Positions 35,046 to 44,290 of a stretch of 64,000 bases of DNA are shown here, one piece after another (the stretch's first letter is position 1; each line of letters begins with the position of its first letter). Source of the DNA: Bacillus rubiinfantis (GTDB taxonomy: Bacteria; Bacillota; Bacilli; Bacillales; Cytobacillaceae). The stretch is taken from assembly GCA_000752035.1 (NCBI GenBank), contig CCFE01000011.1, forward strand, positions 468,736 to 532,735, read 5' to 3'. The position numbers and the translations under genes were made by a program. The notes beneath the pieces were generated by a model that was given only the letters and a program-made list of their open reading frames with translations, did no database searches and had not been told where the DNA came from.

Positions 35046-36413
35046 TTGTACGATAAATATAATAGTTTTACATTATTTGAGAAAGATGTTAGTACAGAAA
35101 AAATGAGAGAGATTTTTAGTGATTATAATCAAATTCAAAAACAAATGGATTGTGAGGCTGCATTATCAAGAGTAGAAGCAGCACTAGGGTTAATTCCTAA
35201 AGAGGCCGCTGTTGAAATAAATAACAAATCAAGTGCGGATAATATTAGTATTGATAAATTGAAACAGAAAATTCATATAACAGGTCATCCATTTTTAGCA
35301 CTCATTACGTTATATAAAGAAATTTGTGAGGGTAATACTGCTCAGTATGTCCATTGGGGCGCCACCTCACAAGATATAATGGATACTGCCTTTATTCTTC
35401 AATTAAAAGAAGCTTATGAAGTTTTTTTTCCAAGAATTGAAGAATTGTATAAGATAGTTGCGGAAAAAGCACATGAATTCAGAAATGTGATAATGGTAGG
35501 ACGTACCAATGGCCAACATGCGGTGCCAATTACATTAGGCTATAAATACTCGATATGGGGATTTGAATTAAGACGTAGTATTGATCGCCTACACGAAATA
35601 AAAGATCGGTTATTTGTTGGTGAACTTGCTGGTGCTGTTGGAACCTTGGCTTCTTTTGGCGATCTGGGGCTGGAAATTCAACAAGGATTTTGTAACGAAT
35701 TAGGCTTGAATGTGCCTCCAGTCGCTTGGTTCGCATCCAGAGATGTGATTGCAGAATTTGTTAATAATCTGGCCATTCTCGGATCAACGCTTGGAAAAAT
35801 TGGTTCCGAAGTGTATGCGTTACAAAAGTCAGAAATTGCAGAGCTTCAAGAGTTTTTTAGCAAGGAGAATATTGGGAGCAGCACAATGCCCCACAAGCGT
35901 AATCCTTTTCAGGCGATGCAGCTAAGTTCTAACGCAAAATTACTTCGTAGTTACGCCACTGCTATTCTAAATTCTCAAGAACATGAGCATGAAAGAGATC
36001 CTCGTTCGTTATCAGTCGAATATCATGTTGTTGGAGAGTCTTGCAAAGTTATACATGCAAGCTTAGAAAAAGCAATCGTATTATTGAGCAAGTTACTTAT
36101 AAATGAAGACAATATGAGAAGAAATATCAATAAATTACATGGACTGATTTTCTCTGAGGCTATCATGTTAGCAATTGGGAAAAAAGTTGGTCGTCAAAAT
36201 GCACATGAAATTATTCATGAATTAGCCATGGAAGCTATTGATAAGCAAATGCCATTAAAGGATTTACTTAAAGAAAACGAAGTCGTAATGAGCAATATTT
36301 CGTTACAGGAAATTGATGACCTAATGAATCCAGAAAATTACTTAGGCAAATCTTCTGTTTTCGCTGAGCGGATAAAAGAACAAAAGGATGTTTATTTTTC
36401 ACAGAATAAATAA
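35046..36413 (+). CDS. Adenylosuccinate lyase / PcaB-like lyase of the fumarase superfamily
   Basis: 455 residues. The superfamily signature is GSSTMPHKRNP (about residue 283), with HWGATSQDIMDTA (about 105) and GRTNGQHAVPITLG (about 155) as the other conserved regions. The start is TTG at 35046: AGGAG (35033-35037) is 8 nt away, whereas the GTG at 35037 overlaps it. Members eliminate fumarate or isomerise a carboxymuconate. The pairing with an SLC13 permease and not with pur or pca genes suggests a catabolic lyase that releases fumarate from an imported succinyl adduct. Its exact substrate is unknown. Confidence 0.82.
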   Translation: MYDKYNSFTLFEKDVSTEKMREIFSDYNQIQKQMDCEAALSRVEAALGLIPKEAAVEINNKSSADNISIDKLKQKIHITGHPFLALITLYKEICEGNTAQYVHWGATSQDIMDTAFILQLKEAYEVFFPRIEELYKIVAEKAHEFRNVIMVGRTNGQHAVPITLGYKYSIWGFELRRSIDRLHEIKDRLFVGELAGAVGTLASFGDLGLEIQQGFCNELGLNVPPVAWFASRDVIAEFVNNLAILGSTLGKIGSEVYALQKSEIAELQEFFSKENIGSSTMPHKRNPFQAMQLSSNAKLLRSYATAILNSQEHEHERDPRSLSVEYHVVGESCKVIHASLEKAIVLLSKLLINEDNMRRNINKLHGLIFSEAIMLAIGKKVGRQNAHEIIHELAMEAIDKQMPLKDLLKENEVVMSNISLQEIDDLMNPENYLGKSSVFAERIKEQKDVYFSQNK

Positions 36414-36463
36414 AAGATTACTTTGGGTACCACTGTATTGAACCTTCCAAAGTCGAAAAACAG

Positions 36464-36509
36464 CCAGGCCTCTAACTATATTATTTCTTTAGTTAGAGAC
36501 CTGGTTTTC
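36464..36509 (+). terminator. Terminator of the permease-lyase operon
   Basis: CCAGG-CTCTAACTA pairs with TAGTTAGAG-CCTGG, followed by TTTTCAATTTTTT. Its loop and inner stem closely resemble those of the terminator at 39.1 kb. Confidence 0.88.
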
Positions 36510-36639
36510 AATTTTTTGATTCAATTCATTTTTGCTATTGCGAATAAAAGGTTCACTCGTGTGGCCAGATACCTCGGGCTTTTTTCCGTTCATCTATTTT
36601 TTTAAATTCTCATTGGGAGTTAGTTCACTGCTGATTACA

Positions 36640-36685
36640 TTTCATACGCGAAATGCATCAAGCGGTATAGAAAAGATTCATATTT
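36640..36685 (+). repeat. 46-bp perfect direct repeat, right copy
   Basis: Identical to 32318-32363. It lies 108 bp before the PPC-repeat gene. Outside the 46 bp the flanks differ at once. Confidence 0.92.
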
Positions 36686-36793
36686 TTCTATATACTAATA
36701 TAGTAATTTTCGAAAATAGTGAAAGGGATTGGGGGGGGTTAAATTTTTTGAAAATTCAACACATAAACACATGATAATAAAGGAGGAAACACC

Positions 36794-39025
36794 ATGGGGA
36801 AACAAACAAAAAAGCTATTCAATCTCCTACTTGCCTTGTTGCTAGTACTGCCTGCCCTTCCGTTATCCAGCGGACAAGCCGCAGCAAGCACAGAACAGCC
36901 TATAACATTTGGCACAAAAGTAACCGGGACGATAACCGAAACGAATACGGAGCAGGTTTATAAGATTACTTTGGAAAAAGCAGGGACAATATCTGTTAAT
37001 CTAAAGTCATATATTTATTATGCGTATTTAGACCTGTTGGACGCTGAAGGGAATCCGATTTGGGAGAGTAAAAACATTAATTATGGCCACCCTGACGACC
37101 CCGAAATTCGGGATTATTCTGCTGACCTCGAAGCTGGAACTTATTATTTAAAGGTTTATAAAAACAGTGATAATACTGGAAAGTACGATTTAACTGTTAA
37201 CTATAATCCTGCTAACAATAATGAAATAGAATCTAATAATACCATTCAGCAAGCACAAGTATTAGCTCTAAGCGAGGAAAAAGTGACAGGTTTTATTAGT
37301 GAAAGTGATAAGGTAGATTATTACAAAATTACTCTGCCTGAAGCCGGGACTGTTTCTGTCAATTTTAAATCCTATATTTACTATTCATATTTATCCCTTT
37401 TAGATGCTAATGAAAATCCAATTTGGGACGGTAAAAACATCAATTATGGCTACACTGATAAGCCCGAAATTCGCGATTATTCCGCTGACCTTGAAGCTGG
37501 GACTTATTATCTAAAAGTCTATAAGAGCAGTGATAACACCGGTAAGTACGATTTAACTGTTAAATATAATCCTGCTAATAACAATGAAAAAGAGTCTAAC
37601 AATACTATTAACCAAGCACAGTCATTAACGCTTAACGCAGAAAAAGTGACAGGTTTTATTAGCGAAAGTGATAAGATAGACTACTATAAAATTACAATTC
37701 CTAAAGCCGGGACGTTTTCAGTCAATTTAAAATCCTACATTTACTATGCTTATTTATCCCTTTTAGATGCTGATGAAAATCCAATTTGGGACGGTAAAAA
37801 CATTAATTATGGCTACACTGATAAGCCCGAAATTCGCGATTATTCCGCTGACCTTGAAGCTGGGACTTATTATCTAAAATTCTATAAGAGCAGTGATAAC
37901 ACTGGTAAGTACGATTTAACTGTTAAATATAAACCTGCTAACAATAATGAAAAAGAGTCTAACAATACCCTTGGACAAGCTCAAGAACTAGTTCCAAATG
38001 TCCAGAAAGTAACAGGGTTTATTAGTGAAAGTGATAATATTGATTATTATAAATTTACTCTTCCTAAATCAGGAACAATAAAGTTAAATGTAAATTCTTA
38101 CATCTACTATTCTTATATAGATCTTTTAAACGCAGAAGAAAATCCGCTTTGGGATGGCAAAAATATTAACTATGGTTATACTGACAAACCAACACCCTGG
38201 GATGATTCTATTTATTTAAAAGCCGGCACATATTATGTGAAAGTCTACAAATCTAGCAGCAACACCGGTAAATACACGCTAAACGTTAGTGCACCATTCC
38301 TGTTGCCGGCTGTACCAAGCGTGAATACAGTTAGTACCAATAGCACTACTGTATCTGGTAAGACAAGTCCAAGTAGCACCGTTTATTTAAAGTTAGGACA
38401 AACCACCTATAAGAAAAATAGTGACAGTAACGGTTACTTCAAGTTTACTATTTCTAAACAAAAGGCTGGAACGAAGCTATATGTGTATGCTTCCAACAAG
38501 TACGGAACTAGTTCACAAAAAGTGGTTACTGTCGGTGCTCCCGCATCAACACCTTCAGTTGCAACCATTAGTAACAACACAACTTATGTGACAGGAAAAA
38601 CCAGTAAAGGCAATTCAGTTTATGTAAAAATTGGCTCAAAAACATATAAAGCAAGTGTTAACAGCAAAGGTGAATTCAAACTTAAAATTTCTAAACAAAA
38701 GGCTGGGGCCAAATTATATATCACGGCCAAAAATGCCTACGGTTCCAGCAAATCGAAAGTAGTCACTGTAGTTGATAGAATTGCGCCTTCAACTCCTTCT
38801 GTTTATTCAGTTACGCACAAGTCTAAATATGTAACCGGTAAGGCTGAAGCATACTCCACCGTTAAAGCTTATGTCGGCAGCAAACGAATCGGCGCTACCA
38901 AAGCAGATAAACACGGCAAATACAAAATCAAAATCAGTTCAAGGAAAAACGGCACACTGATTAAAGTAACCGCTATTGACCGCTCAGGTAATAAGAGTAA
39001 GTATCGGACGGTTAGGGTGAAATAA
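36794..39025 (+). CDS. Secreted protein with four PPC-type repeats and three Ig-like domains
   Basis: 743 residues. A Sec signal (residues 1-32) is followed by four tandem PPC-like beta domains (about 37-137, 141-258, 262-379, 383-495; period 121 residues or 363 bp, copies 2 and 3 nearly identical in DNA) with repeated SYIYY, NINYGYTDKPEIRDYSADL and AGTYYLKVYKSSDNTGKYDL-type blocks, then three Big-type Ig domains (about 505-743). There is no LPXTG or catalytic motif. PPC domains usually flank secreted proteases, but here they form the whole protein. A role in surface or matrix binding is plausible. The 363-bp repeats make length variation by recombination likely. AAAGGAGGA precedes the ATG. 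Confidence 0.82.
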   Translation: MGKQTKKLFNLLLALLLVLPALPLSSGQAAASTEQPITFGTKVTGTITETNTEQVYKITLEKAGTISVNLKSYIYYAYLDLLDAEGNPIWESKNINYGHPDDPEIRDYSADLEAGTYYLKVYKNSDNTGKYDLTVNYNPANNNEIESNNTIQQAQVLALSEEKVTGFISESDKVDYYKITLPEAGTVSVNFKSYIYYSYLSLLDANENPIWDGKNINYGYTDKPEIRDYSADLEAGTYYLKVYKSSDNTGKYDLTVKYNPANNNEKESNNTINQAQSLTLNAEKVTGFISESDKIDYYKITIPKAGTFSVNLKSYIYYAYLSLLDADENPIWDGKNINYGYTDKPEIRDYSADLEAGTYYLKFYKSSDNTGKYDLTVKYKPANNNEKESNNTLGQAQELVPNVQKVTGFISESDNIDYYKFTLPKSGTIKLNVNSYIYYSYIDLLNAEENPLWDGKNINYGYTDKPTPWDDSIYLKAGTYYVKVYKSSSNTGKYTLNVSAPFLLPAVPSVNTVSTNSTTVSGKTSPSSTVYLKLGQTTYKKNSDSNGYFKFTISKQKAGTKLYVYASNKYGTSSQKVVTVGAPASTPSVATISNNTTYVTGKTSKGNSVYVKIGSKTYKASVNSKGEFKLKISKQKAGAKLYITAKNAYGSSKSKVVTVVDRIAPSTPSVYSVTHKSKYVTGKAEAYSTVKAYVGSKRIGATKADKHGKYKIKISSRKNGTLIKVTAIDRSGNKSKYRTVRVK

Positions 39026-39092
39026 CCTTTGGGGGTTTCCTTAAGTCGGAAGGACTTCATAACTCTACCCCCACAAATATAAAATAACAAAA

Positions 39093-39138
39093 CCGGCCCC
39101 TAACTATGATTATTTCTTTAGTTAGGGGTCGATTTTTC
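39093..39138. terminator. Bidirectional terminator between the PPC gene and the hydrolase gene
   Basis: CCCCTAACTA / TAGTTAGGGG stem with an AT-rich loop, T-rich on both sides. The loop and inner stem match the terminator at 36.46-36.51 kb. Confidence 0.88.
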
Positions 39139-39151
39139 TAACTTCAAAAAT

Positions 39152-40048
39152 TTATTTCATTTCTCCAGATTCAACGTCACGGATAAATTGTTTGATAAAG
39201 TTGAAGTAGGTTTCGGAATCATCCCACATCGAGAGGTGGCTGCCATTTTCGCAAATACCTACGCGGGAGTTCGGAATGAGCCGGCCCATTTCCAATTTGT
39301 CCTCCGGATCCATGCTGTCATATTTTCCACCCAATAATAGTGTTGGTACCTTGATTTCATGCAGGTCATCCCAGCGGTTCCAATCTTTAAATGTGCCGGT
39401 TACGACAAACTCATTTGGCCCCTGCATGGTGTTGTACACATGTGGGTTGATATGGCTAAATCCCCTGACAACAGCATCTGGCCAGGGATCAAGACGGCAG
39501 ATATACTGCTGATTGAGATGTAACTGAACCAATTCTTGATATTCAGCATTTTCGTAGTCTTCTGCTGCTTCGTAGGCCTTCATCTTAGCAACAAGCTCTG
39601 CTGGCAGTTGATCGCGCAATGCGTTAATTCGCTTAACATATGAAGCAATACTCGCCGTCATATTCGAAATAATTAGACCCTTTAAATGAGACTGGTATTT
39701 TAACGCATACTCAATGCCCAAAAAGCCGCCCCATGATGAGCCAAACAGGTAAAACTGATCTAAACCGAGGGCAGTGCGGACCTCCTCCACCTCTTCGCGA
39801 AAACGCTCTACGTTCCAGAGTGACGGGTCATCTGGCTGGTCAGAGAAATAAGAACCAAGCTGGTCGTAAAAATAAATTTCTATCCCTTCCGGTGGCAATT
39901 GTTCCTCAAAGCATTCTAAATACTCATGGGTGCTGCCTGGTCCGCCATGCAGTAATAAAAGCTTTATTGGACTTTCACCTACTTTTCTCGTCCAGACATG
40001 AAAACCACCGCTGATTGGAATCACCCTTGATTGACCGCTGAAACTCAT
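39152..40048 (-). CDS. Alpha/beta hydrolase, proline iminopeptidase family
   Basis: 298 residues from the ATG at 40048, which has AAGGTGGAG upstream. The oxyanion motif is HGGPGSTHEY, the nucleophile elbow is GSSWGGFLG, and the acid and His fall in GGKYDSMDP and GSHLSMWDD. This S33 family cleaves N-terminal proline (or similar residues) from peptides. It is followed by repeat array E and the acetamidase of the Opp operon, so it may process peptides imported by that transporter, although its transcription unit is probably separate. Confidence 0.85.
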   Translation of the reverse strand: MSFSGQSRVIPISGGFHVWTRKVGESPIKLLLLHGGPGSTHEYLECFEEQLPPEGIEIYFYDQLGSYFSDQPDDPSLWNVERFREEVEEVRTALGLDQFYLFGSSWGGFLGIEYALKYQSHLKGLIISNMTASIASYVKRINALRDQLPAELVAKMKAYEAAEDYENAEYQELVQLHLNQQYICRLDPWPDAVVRGFSHINPHVYNTMQGPNEFVVTGTFKDWNRWDDLHEIKVPTLLLGGKYDSMDPEDKLEMGRLIPNSRVGICENGSHLSMWDDSETYFNFIKQFIRDVESGEMK

Positions 40049-40090
40049 ACTGAACTCCACCTTTCTTTTTTTACCGTTATTTAACAATAA

Positions 40091-40172
40091 GCCGATATCT
40101 TATGTGTCTTCGCCGATATATCTGCAAAAACGGCTGATATATTTCTAAAAACACCTTTCCCTTAGCGATATC
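40091..40172. repeat. Degenerate phased array E, CGATAT/CTGATAT core
   Basis: CGATATCT at 40093, CGATATAT at 40114 and TGATATAT at 40135 are 21 bp apart, with another AGCGATATC at 40165. It is the same superfamily as arrays A-C, with fewer and weaker copies, 3' of the acetamidase gene ending at 40209. Confidence 0.6.
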
Positions 40173-40208
40173 AACAAAAAAATGAAAGACCGCTGTGTCC
40201 TGTCGCAA

Positions 40209-41111
40209 TTAATCTAGTAATCTAGGGAGATTCTCAAGCTTTGGCATTCTGAAGCGGGAGACAACATCGACAGGGGATGGTTTACAACATTGACACATTT
40301 GCACATCACCGGCGACAGACATGAGCAAGTAGGCATCTGTCGGTGTAAGGTCCCACTTTTCCACCAATAAATCCTGCATGTCCTCGCAGGCGATTTGAAT
40401 CGCGTTTTGTGTCTCCTCATGAGAAGCAACTGTATACCAACTGTCACTCGTCTCGACGAACGGCCGCGGAATCGATTTGCCCTTTAGCACCGTGATGGTC
40501 GTCTCGACTTCACCGGCGATTTCAATTCCGGTACCGCCAATCTCACCATCGCCCATCGAGGCATGTACATCACCAAGGCCAAATAAGGCACCTTCTACAT
40601 TCACTGGAAGATATACGATGGATCCCTTCGTAATCACATGATTATCAATATTTCCACCGTGATCACCTGGGAGCCCGCAAGGTACCGCGTCACCGGCAGG
40701 GGCACAACCAATAACACCAATCATCGGGTCAACTGGAAAATGGATCCGTTCATTAAAATGGGCGACAGAACTATTTTCTACGGGAACAATTTTGGTTCTT
40801 GTTTCTGCTCGATGCCAGAGCACCCCCATTTCCGGCAGCGTACTAATGACCCCCCACTCACGAACTGTGATTTGACCAATTTCCACCTTGAGTACATCAC
40901 CCGGCATCGCGCCTTCGACGTAGACCGGTCCAGTTGCCGGATTTACTTTGGAAAAATCAATCGAGGTTACCAAGTCAGATTCCGATTGAATTTGATTTGA
41001 AAAACAATCATTGGTTTGGAACTTCACTTGTTCCCCGCTTTTAATCCGCAGCACTGGCGTATTGTCCTTTGAAAAAGCAAATGTGGATTGTTCTCTTGGA
41101 ATATAATGCAT
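40209..41111 (-). CDS. Acetamidase/formamidase family protein (copy 1)
   Basis: 300 residues, matching the FmdA/AmdA group: NDCFSNQI near residue 35, KVNPATGPVYVEGAMPGDVLKV, MIGVIGCAPAGD, GDHGGNIDNHVI, LGDVHASMGDGEIGGTGIEI and the Cys-rich MCQCCKPSPVDVVSRFRMP. The family hydrolyses short amides such as formamide and acetamide. It is the last gene of the long Opp operon and is about as similar to copy 2 at 51.5 kb as close paralogues are. The ATG at 41111 has GGAGGG upstream; a TTG at 41126 would overlap that site. Confidence 0.88.
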   Translation of the reverse strand: MHYIPREQSTFAFSKDNTPVLRIKSGEQVKFQTNDCFSNQIQSESDLVTSIDFSKVNPATGPVYVEGAMPGDVLKVEIGQITVREWGVISTLPEMGVLWHRAETRTKIVPVENSSVAHFNERIHFPVDPMIGVIGCAPAGDAVPCGLPGDHGGNIDNHVITKGSIVYLPVNVEGALFGLGDVHASMGDGEIGGTGIEIAGEVETTITVLKGKSIPRPFVETSDSWYTVASHEETQNAIQIACEDMQDLLVEKWDLTPTDAYLLMSVAGDVQMCQCCKPSPVDVVSRFRMPKLENLPRLLD

Positions 41112-41148
41112 CTGTTTTCCCTCCAATAATAATGATTTTTTTGAAAGA

Positions 41149-42240
41149 TTACTGCCCGTTCATACCGGATAAATAATAGAGACTATTCATCAGCAGTAAA
41201 TAATTAGGGTTGTTCTTCATCTCATGCTCCGTCCCACACGTTCCAAATTCGGCATGCGGGGAAATTAACACCATATGTCCGTTTCCGAAAGGTGCTTCGA
41301 TGATTGCCGGGACGCCCTGCAGATGTTCTGTGAACCGTTGTTTCGTAAGTGGATTAGCCCACTTCATCGCTTCTTGGGCAATTGGATTTTTTTCCAAGTT
41401 CCAGGAAGGCGGCTCTTTGCCTGAGGCGATAAAATCTTTGTAGCTGGCAATCACGTGAACATCCTTATCATCAAGCAAGTGAAACGCCGGACCCTCCCAA
41501 TAAATCATATCTACCGTGCTGGGGCGCCCCATTGCTAATCCAAATGTAATGGGATGTGTCACATCATCGAACTCAATCCGGACAAAGCCAGTCCCGGTTC
41601 GCCAATAATCCAAGCCAGATTGATCTGTTACTGGCACCATATTCAGCCACATATCCTGTGCCGAGTGATCATCCTCTCCAGATAAAGGGAAATAACTGCC
41701 GGCACAGGAACCAAGATAGCCTCCGCCCCTTGCCACAAACGAACGAATCTCGTCGTAACCTTTTTCACCGAGCCCCTCATAATAGGACTCACCCGCATCC
41801 GGACCGCCGGGGACAATCAATACATCAACTTCCTTTAAGATTCCATCTCTAACCTCGAGATCGGTAATCCGCTCAACCTTTAAACCATAGGCGTTAAAAA
41901 AATGGTAAAAAGGGTCGGAACAAAAAGGAGCGCAATTTTTTCCATCTAAAAAGGCAATTCGTCTTTTTAGATTTAACGGTGCTACCTTTGTTTCATCCAG
42001 TTCACCTTCAAGTTCATCCATTGAAATACTCTCGAAGCCCTCAGTTTCTTCGATTAATAGACTTCCTGGAAAAATAAAATGACCCTCAGGAAAACGCTTC
42101 GTGTTACTGCGGAATGTTTCTTTAACTTGAAAGACCTTTTTCCCTTCATATAAAAGCTGATTAACTTGGGTATAGATACTTGAGATATCACTTTGGTAGG
42201 TTTCCAGTCCAAGCCGCGTCATCGGGATACATGTATACAT
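41149..42240 (-). CDS. BPL_N-type glutamine amidotransferase-like protein
   Basis: 363 residues. The central region has a class-I amidotransferase-like fold: VDVLIVPGGPDAGESYY, a nucleophile elbow with Cys in GGGYLGSCAGSYFPLSG, and GNGHMVLISPHAEF near the end. This resembles the biotin-protein-ligase N-terminal (BPL_N) group, whose enzymatic role is mostly unproven. The first 90 residues are a separate domain. It sits between the OppF-type ATPase and the acetamidase gene, so it may act on amides or peptides imported by the system. GGGAGGT precedes the ATG. Confidence 0.75.
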   Translation of the reverse strand: MYTCIPMTRLGLETYQSDISSIYTQVNQLLYEGKKVFQVKETFRSNTKRFPEGHFIFPGSLLIEETEGFESISMDELEGELDETKVAPLNLKRRIAFLDGKNCAPFCSDPFYHFFNAYGLKVERITDLEVRDGILKEVDVLIVPGGPDAGESYYEGLGEKGYDEIRSFVARGGGYLGSCAGSYFPLSGEDDHSAQDMWLNMVPVTDQSGLDYWRTGTGFVRIEFDDVTHPITFGLAMGRPSTVDMIYWEGPAFHLLDDKDVHVIASYKDFIASGKEPPSWNLEKNPIAQEAMKWANPLTKQRFTEHLQGVPAIIEAPFGNGHMVLISPHAEFGTCGTEHEMKNNPNYLLLMNSLYYLSGMNGQ

Positions 42241-42273
42241 GAAAATTACCTCCCTTAAAAAATAGCTTTATGA

Positions 42274-43242
42274 TTATGAATAGAGATGACAGGCAACATA
42301 GTGTCCGGGTTTGACTTCCTTAAGAGTTGGATTTTCCTGAGTACAAACCGCCATGCAGTCACGGCATCTGCTCGCAAAGCGACAGCCTATGGGAAGATTA
42401 ATCGGGCTCGGCAAGTCACCTTCAAGGATTAACTCCTCGCGCTTGGCTTTCGGATTCGGAATGGGAATTGCTGCCATCAACGCTTTTGTATACGGATGCA
42501 ACGTATTTTGATACAGTTCTTCCACATCAGCCATTTCGACAATTTGCCCGAGGTACATCACCCCTACGCGGTCACTGATATGTTCAACGACACTTAGGTC
42601 ATGTGCTACAAACAGAATCGTTAACGAAAGTTCTTCCTTTAACTGCACCAACAGATTCAAAATCTGTGCTTGCACGGAGACATCCAATGCGGAGACCGGC
42701 TCATCGGCCATAATAAATTCCGGCTCTACTAATAACGCTCGGGCAATGGCGATTCGTTGCAGCTGTCCGCCGCTAAACTCATGGGGATGGCGGTCTAACG
42801 CGTCTTTTGGCAGTCCGACTTTTTCAAGCAGATCAATCATCCGCTCCATTTCCCGTCCCTTTGCCAATCCATGGACTTTTAAAATTTCCATAAATGTCTG
42901 CTTAATGGTCATTCTTGGGTTCAGCGAGGAGTGGGGATTTTGAAACACCATTTGAACTTGCCGACGCAGTGTTTTCAACCTTTTCGAATCGGCTTGAGTA
43001 ATATCTTCATCATTGAAAATCACCTGGCCTTCCGTTGGGGACACAATCCGGGTAATACAGCGGCCCAGCGTCGATTTCCCACAGCCGCTCTCACCGACAA
43101 GGCCAAACACCTCGCCCTCTTGAATTGAAAACGAAACATCATCGACAGCCTTCAATACTTGCAAGTGCTTTCCAAGCAAGTTTCGTTTTCCTGTCGGGAA
43201 GTGCTTTTTCACATTTTTCACCTGTAGCAAAGTTTTCGTCAT
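42274..43242 (-). CDS. Opp/Dpp-type ABC transporter ATPase (OppF/DppF)
   Basis: 322 residues: Walker A GESGCGKST, signature FSGGQLQRI, Walker B EFIMADEPVSALDVSVQ, and the oligopeptide/dipeptide ATPase C-terminal extension with CRFASRCRDCMAVC. It energises uptake of short peptides or similar solutes. The start codon overlaps the stop of the partner ATPase by 4 nt (ATGA). Confidence 0.93.
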   Translation of the reverse strand: MTKTLLQVKNVKKHFPTGKRNLLGKHLQVLKAVDDVSFSIQEGEVFGLVGESGCGKSTLGRCITRIVSPTEGQVIFNDEDITQADSKRLKTLRRQVQMVFQNPHSSLNPRMTIKQTFMEILKVHGLAKGREMERMIDLLEKVGLPKDALDRHPHEFSGGQLQRIAIARALLVEPEFIMADEPVSALDVSVQAQILNLLVQLKEELSLTILFVAHDLSVVEHISDRVGVMYLGQIVEMADVEELYQNTLHPYTKALMAAIPIPNPKAKREELILEGDLPSPINLPIGCRFASRCRDCMAVCTQENPTLKEVKPGHYVACHLYS

Positions 43243-44228
43243 ACAGCCGCCTCCCTTCCGGCAATTTTTTCAGCATGATGACAGGAAACGTGATGTCCTT
43301 CCTGCATTTCCTTTAGTTTGGGTGCATCTGCTAAACAAATATCTGTTTTAAATTTGCAGCGTTCCGCAAACGGGCAGCCGTTCAGCTCAAAATGCAGGTC
43401 TGGAGGGTTCCCTTCGATTGGATTTAATGTTTTTGACCTTTCCCCTAATTTGGGAATTGAAGACATCAGCCCGAGTGTATACGGATGGAGGGGTGATTCA
43501 AAAATCGTCTCTACATCGCCACTTTCAACAATCTGTCCAGCATACATCACGGAAACGTCGTCACAGACCTCAGCAACAACTCCTAAATCATGGGTAATCA
43601 TCAAAATCCCCATATCAAATTCATGTTGAAGCCGTTTCATGATTCTAAGAATCTGCGCCTGAATCGTCACATCCAGGGCGGTTGTCGGCTCATCGGCAAT
43701 CAGCAGCTTCGGCTTGCAGGCTAAGGCAATCGCTATCATCAGCCGCTGCAGCATTCCACCGCTGAATTCATGCGGATATTGTTTGTAGCGCGACTCAGGG
43801 GACGGAATTCCCACCAGTGTTAACAGCTTGATGGTTTCTTCTTTTGCCGTTTGCTTGTTCATCTTTTTATGATAGCGAAATACTTCTGCTATCTGTTCAC
43901 CGACAGTCAGCAACGGATTCAACGAGGACATCGGATCCTGGAAAATCATTGAGAGGATATTGCCTCTGATTTTTTGCATATCCTTTTCCTTCTTTGCCAA
44001 AATATCGATGCCATCAAGCTGAATCCCACCGGTTATCGTCGTCCGAGCGGGGTCGAACAGCTTCATAATCGATTTGGCGGTAACGCTTTTTCCAGAGCCG
44101 CTCTCGCCTACCAAGCCCATCATTTTTCCACGTTCAATTGAAAAATTCACATAGCGAACGGCATGTGCCGTTCCCCTCTCGGTTTTAAATTTCGTTGACA
44201 GGTTTTTCACCTCTAATAGCTTGCTCAT
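43239..44228 (-). CDS. Opp/Dpp-type ABC transporter ATPase (OppD/DppD)
   Basis: 329 residues: Walker A GESGSGKSV, signature FSGGMLQRL, Walker B KLLIADEPTTALDVTIQ, and the C-terminal Cys-rich segment NGCPFAERCKFKTDIC. It forms the heterodimeric motor with the OppF-type partner encoded just downstream. Confidence 0.93.
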   Translation of the reverse strand: MSKLLEVKNLSTKFKTERGTAHAVRYVNFSIERGKMMGLVGESGSGKSVTAKSIMKLFDPARTTITGGIQLDGIDILAKKEKDMQKIRGNILSMIFQDPMSSLNPLLTVGEQIAEVFRYHKKMNKQTAKEETIKLLTLVGIPSPESRYKQYPHEFSGGMLQRLMIAIALACKPKLLIADEPTTALDVTIQAQILRIMKRLQHEFDMGILMITHDLGVVAEVCDDVSVMYAGQIVESGDVETIFESPLHPYTLGLMSSIPKLGERSKTLNPIEGNPPDLHFELNGCPFAERCKFKTDICLADAPKLKEMQEGHHVSCHHAEKIAGREAAV

Positions 44229-44290
44229 CCTGATTCCCCCATTGTAATCTCAATCGAGAATGCCACTTTTTATAATTAGAAAAAATCATC

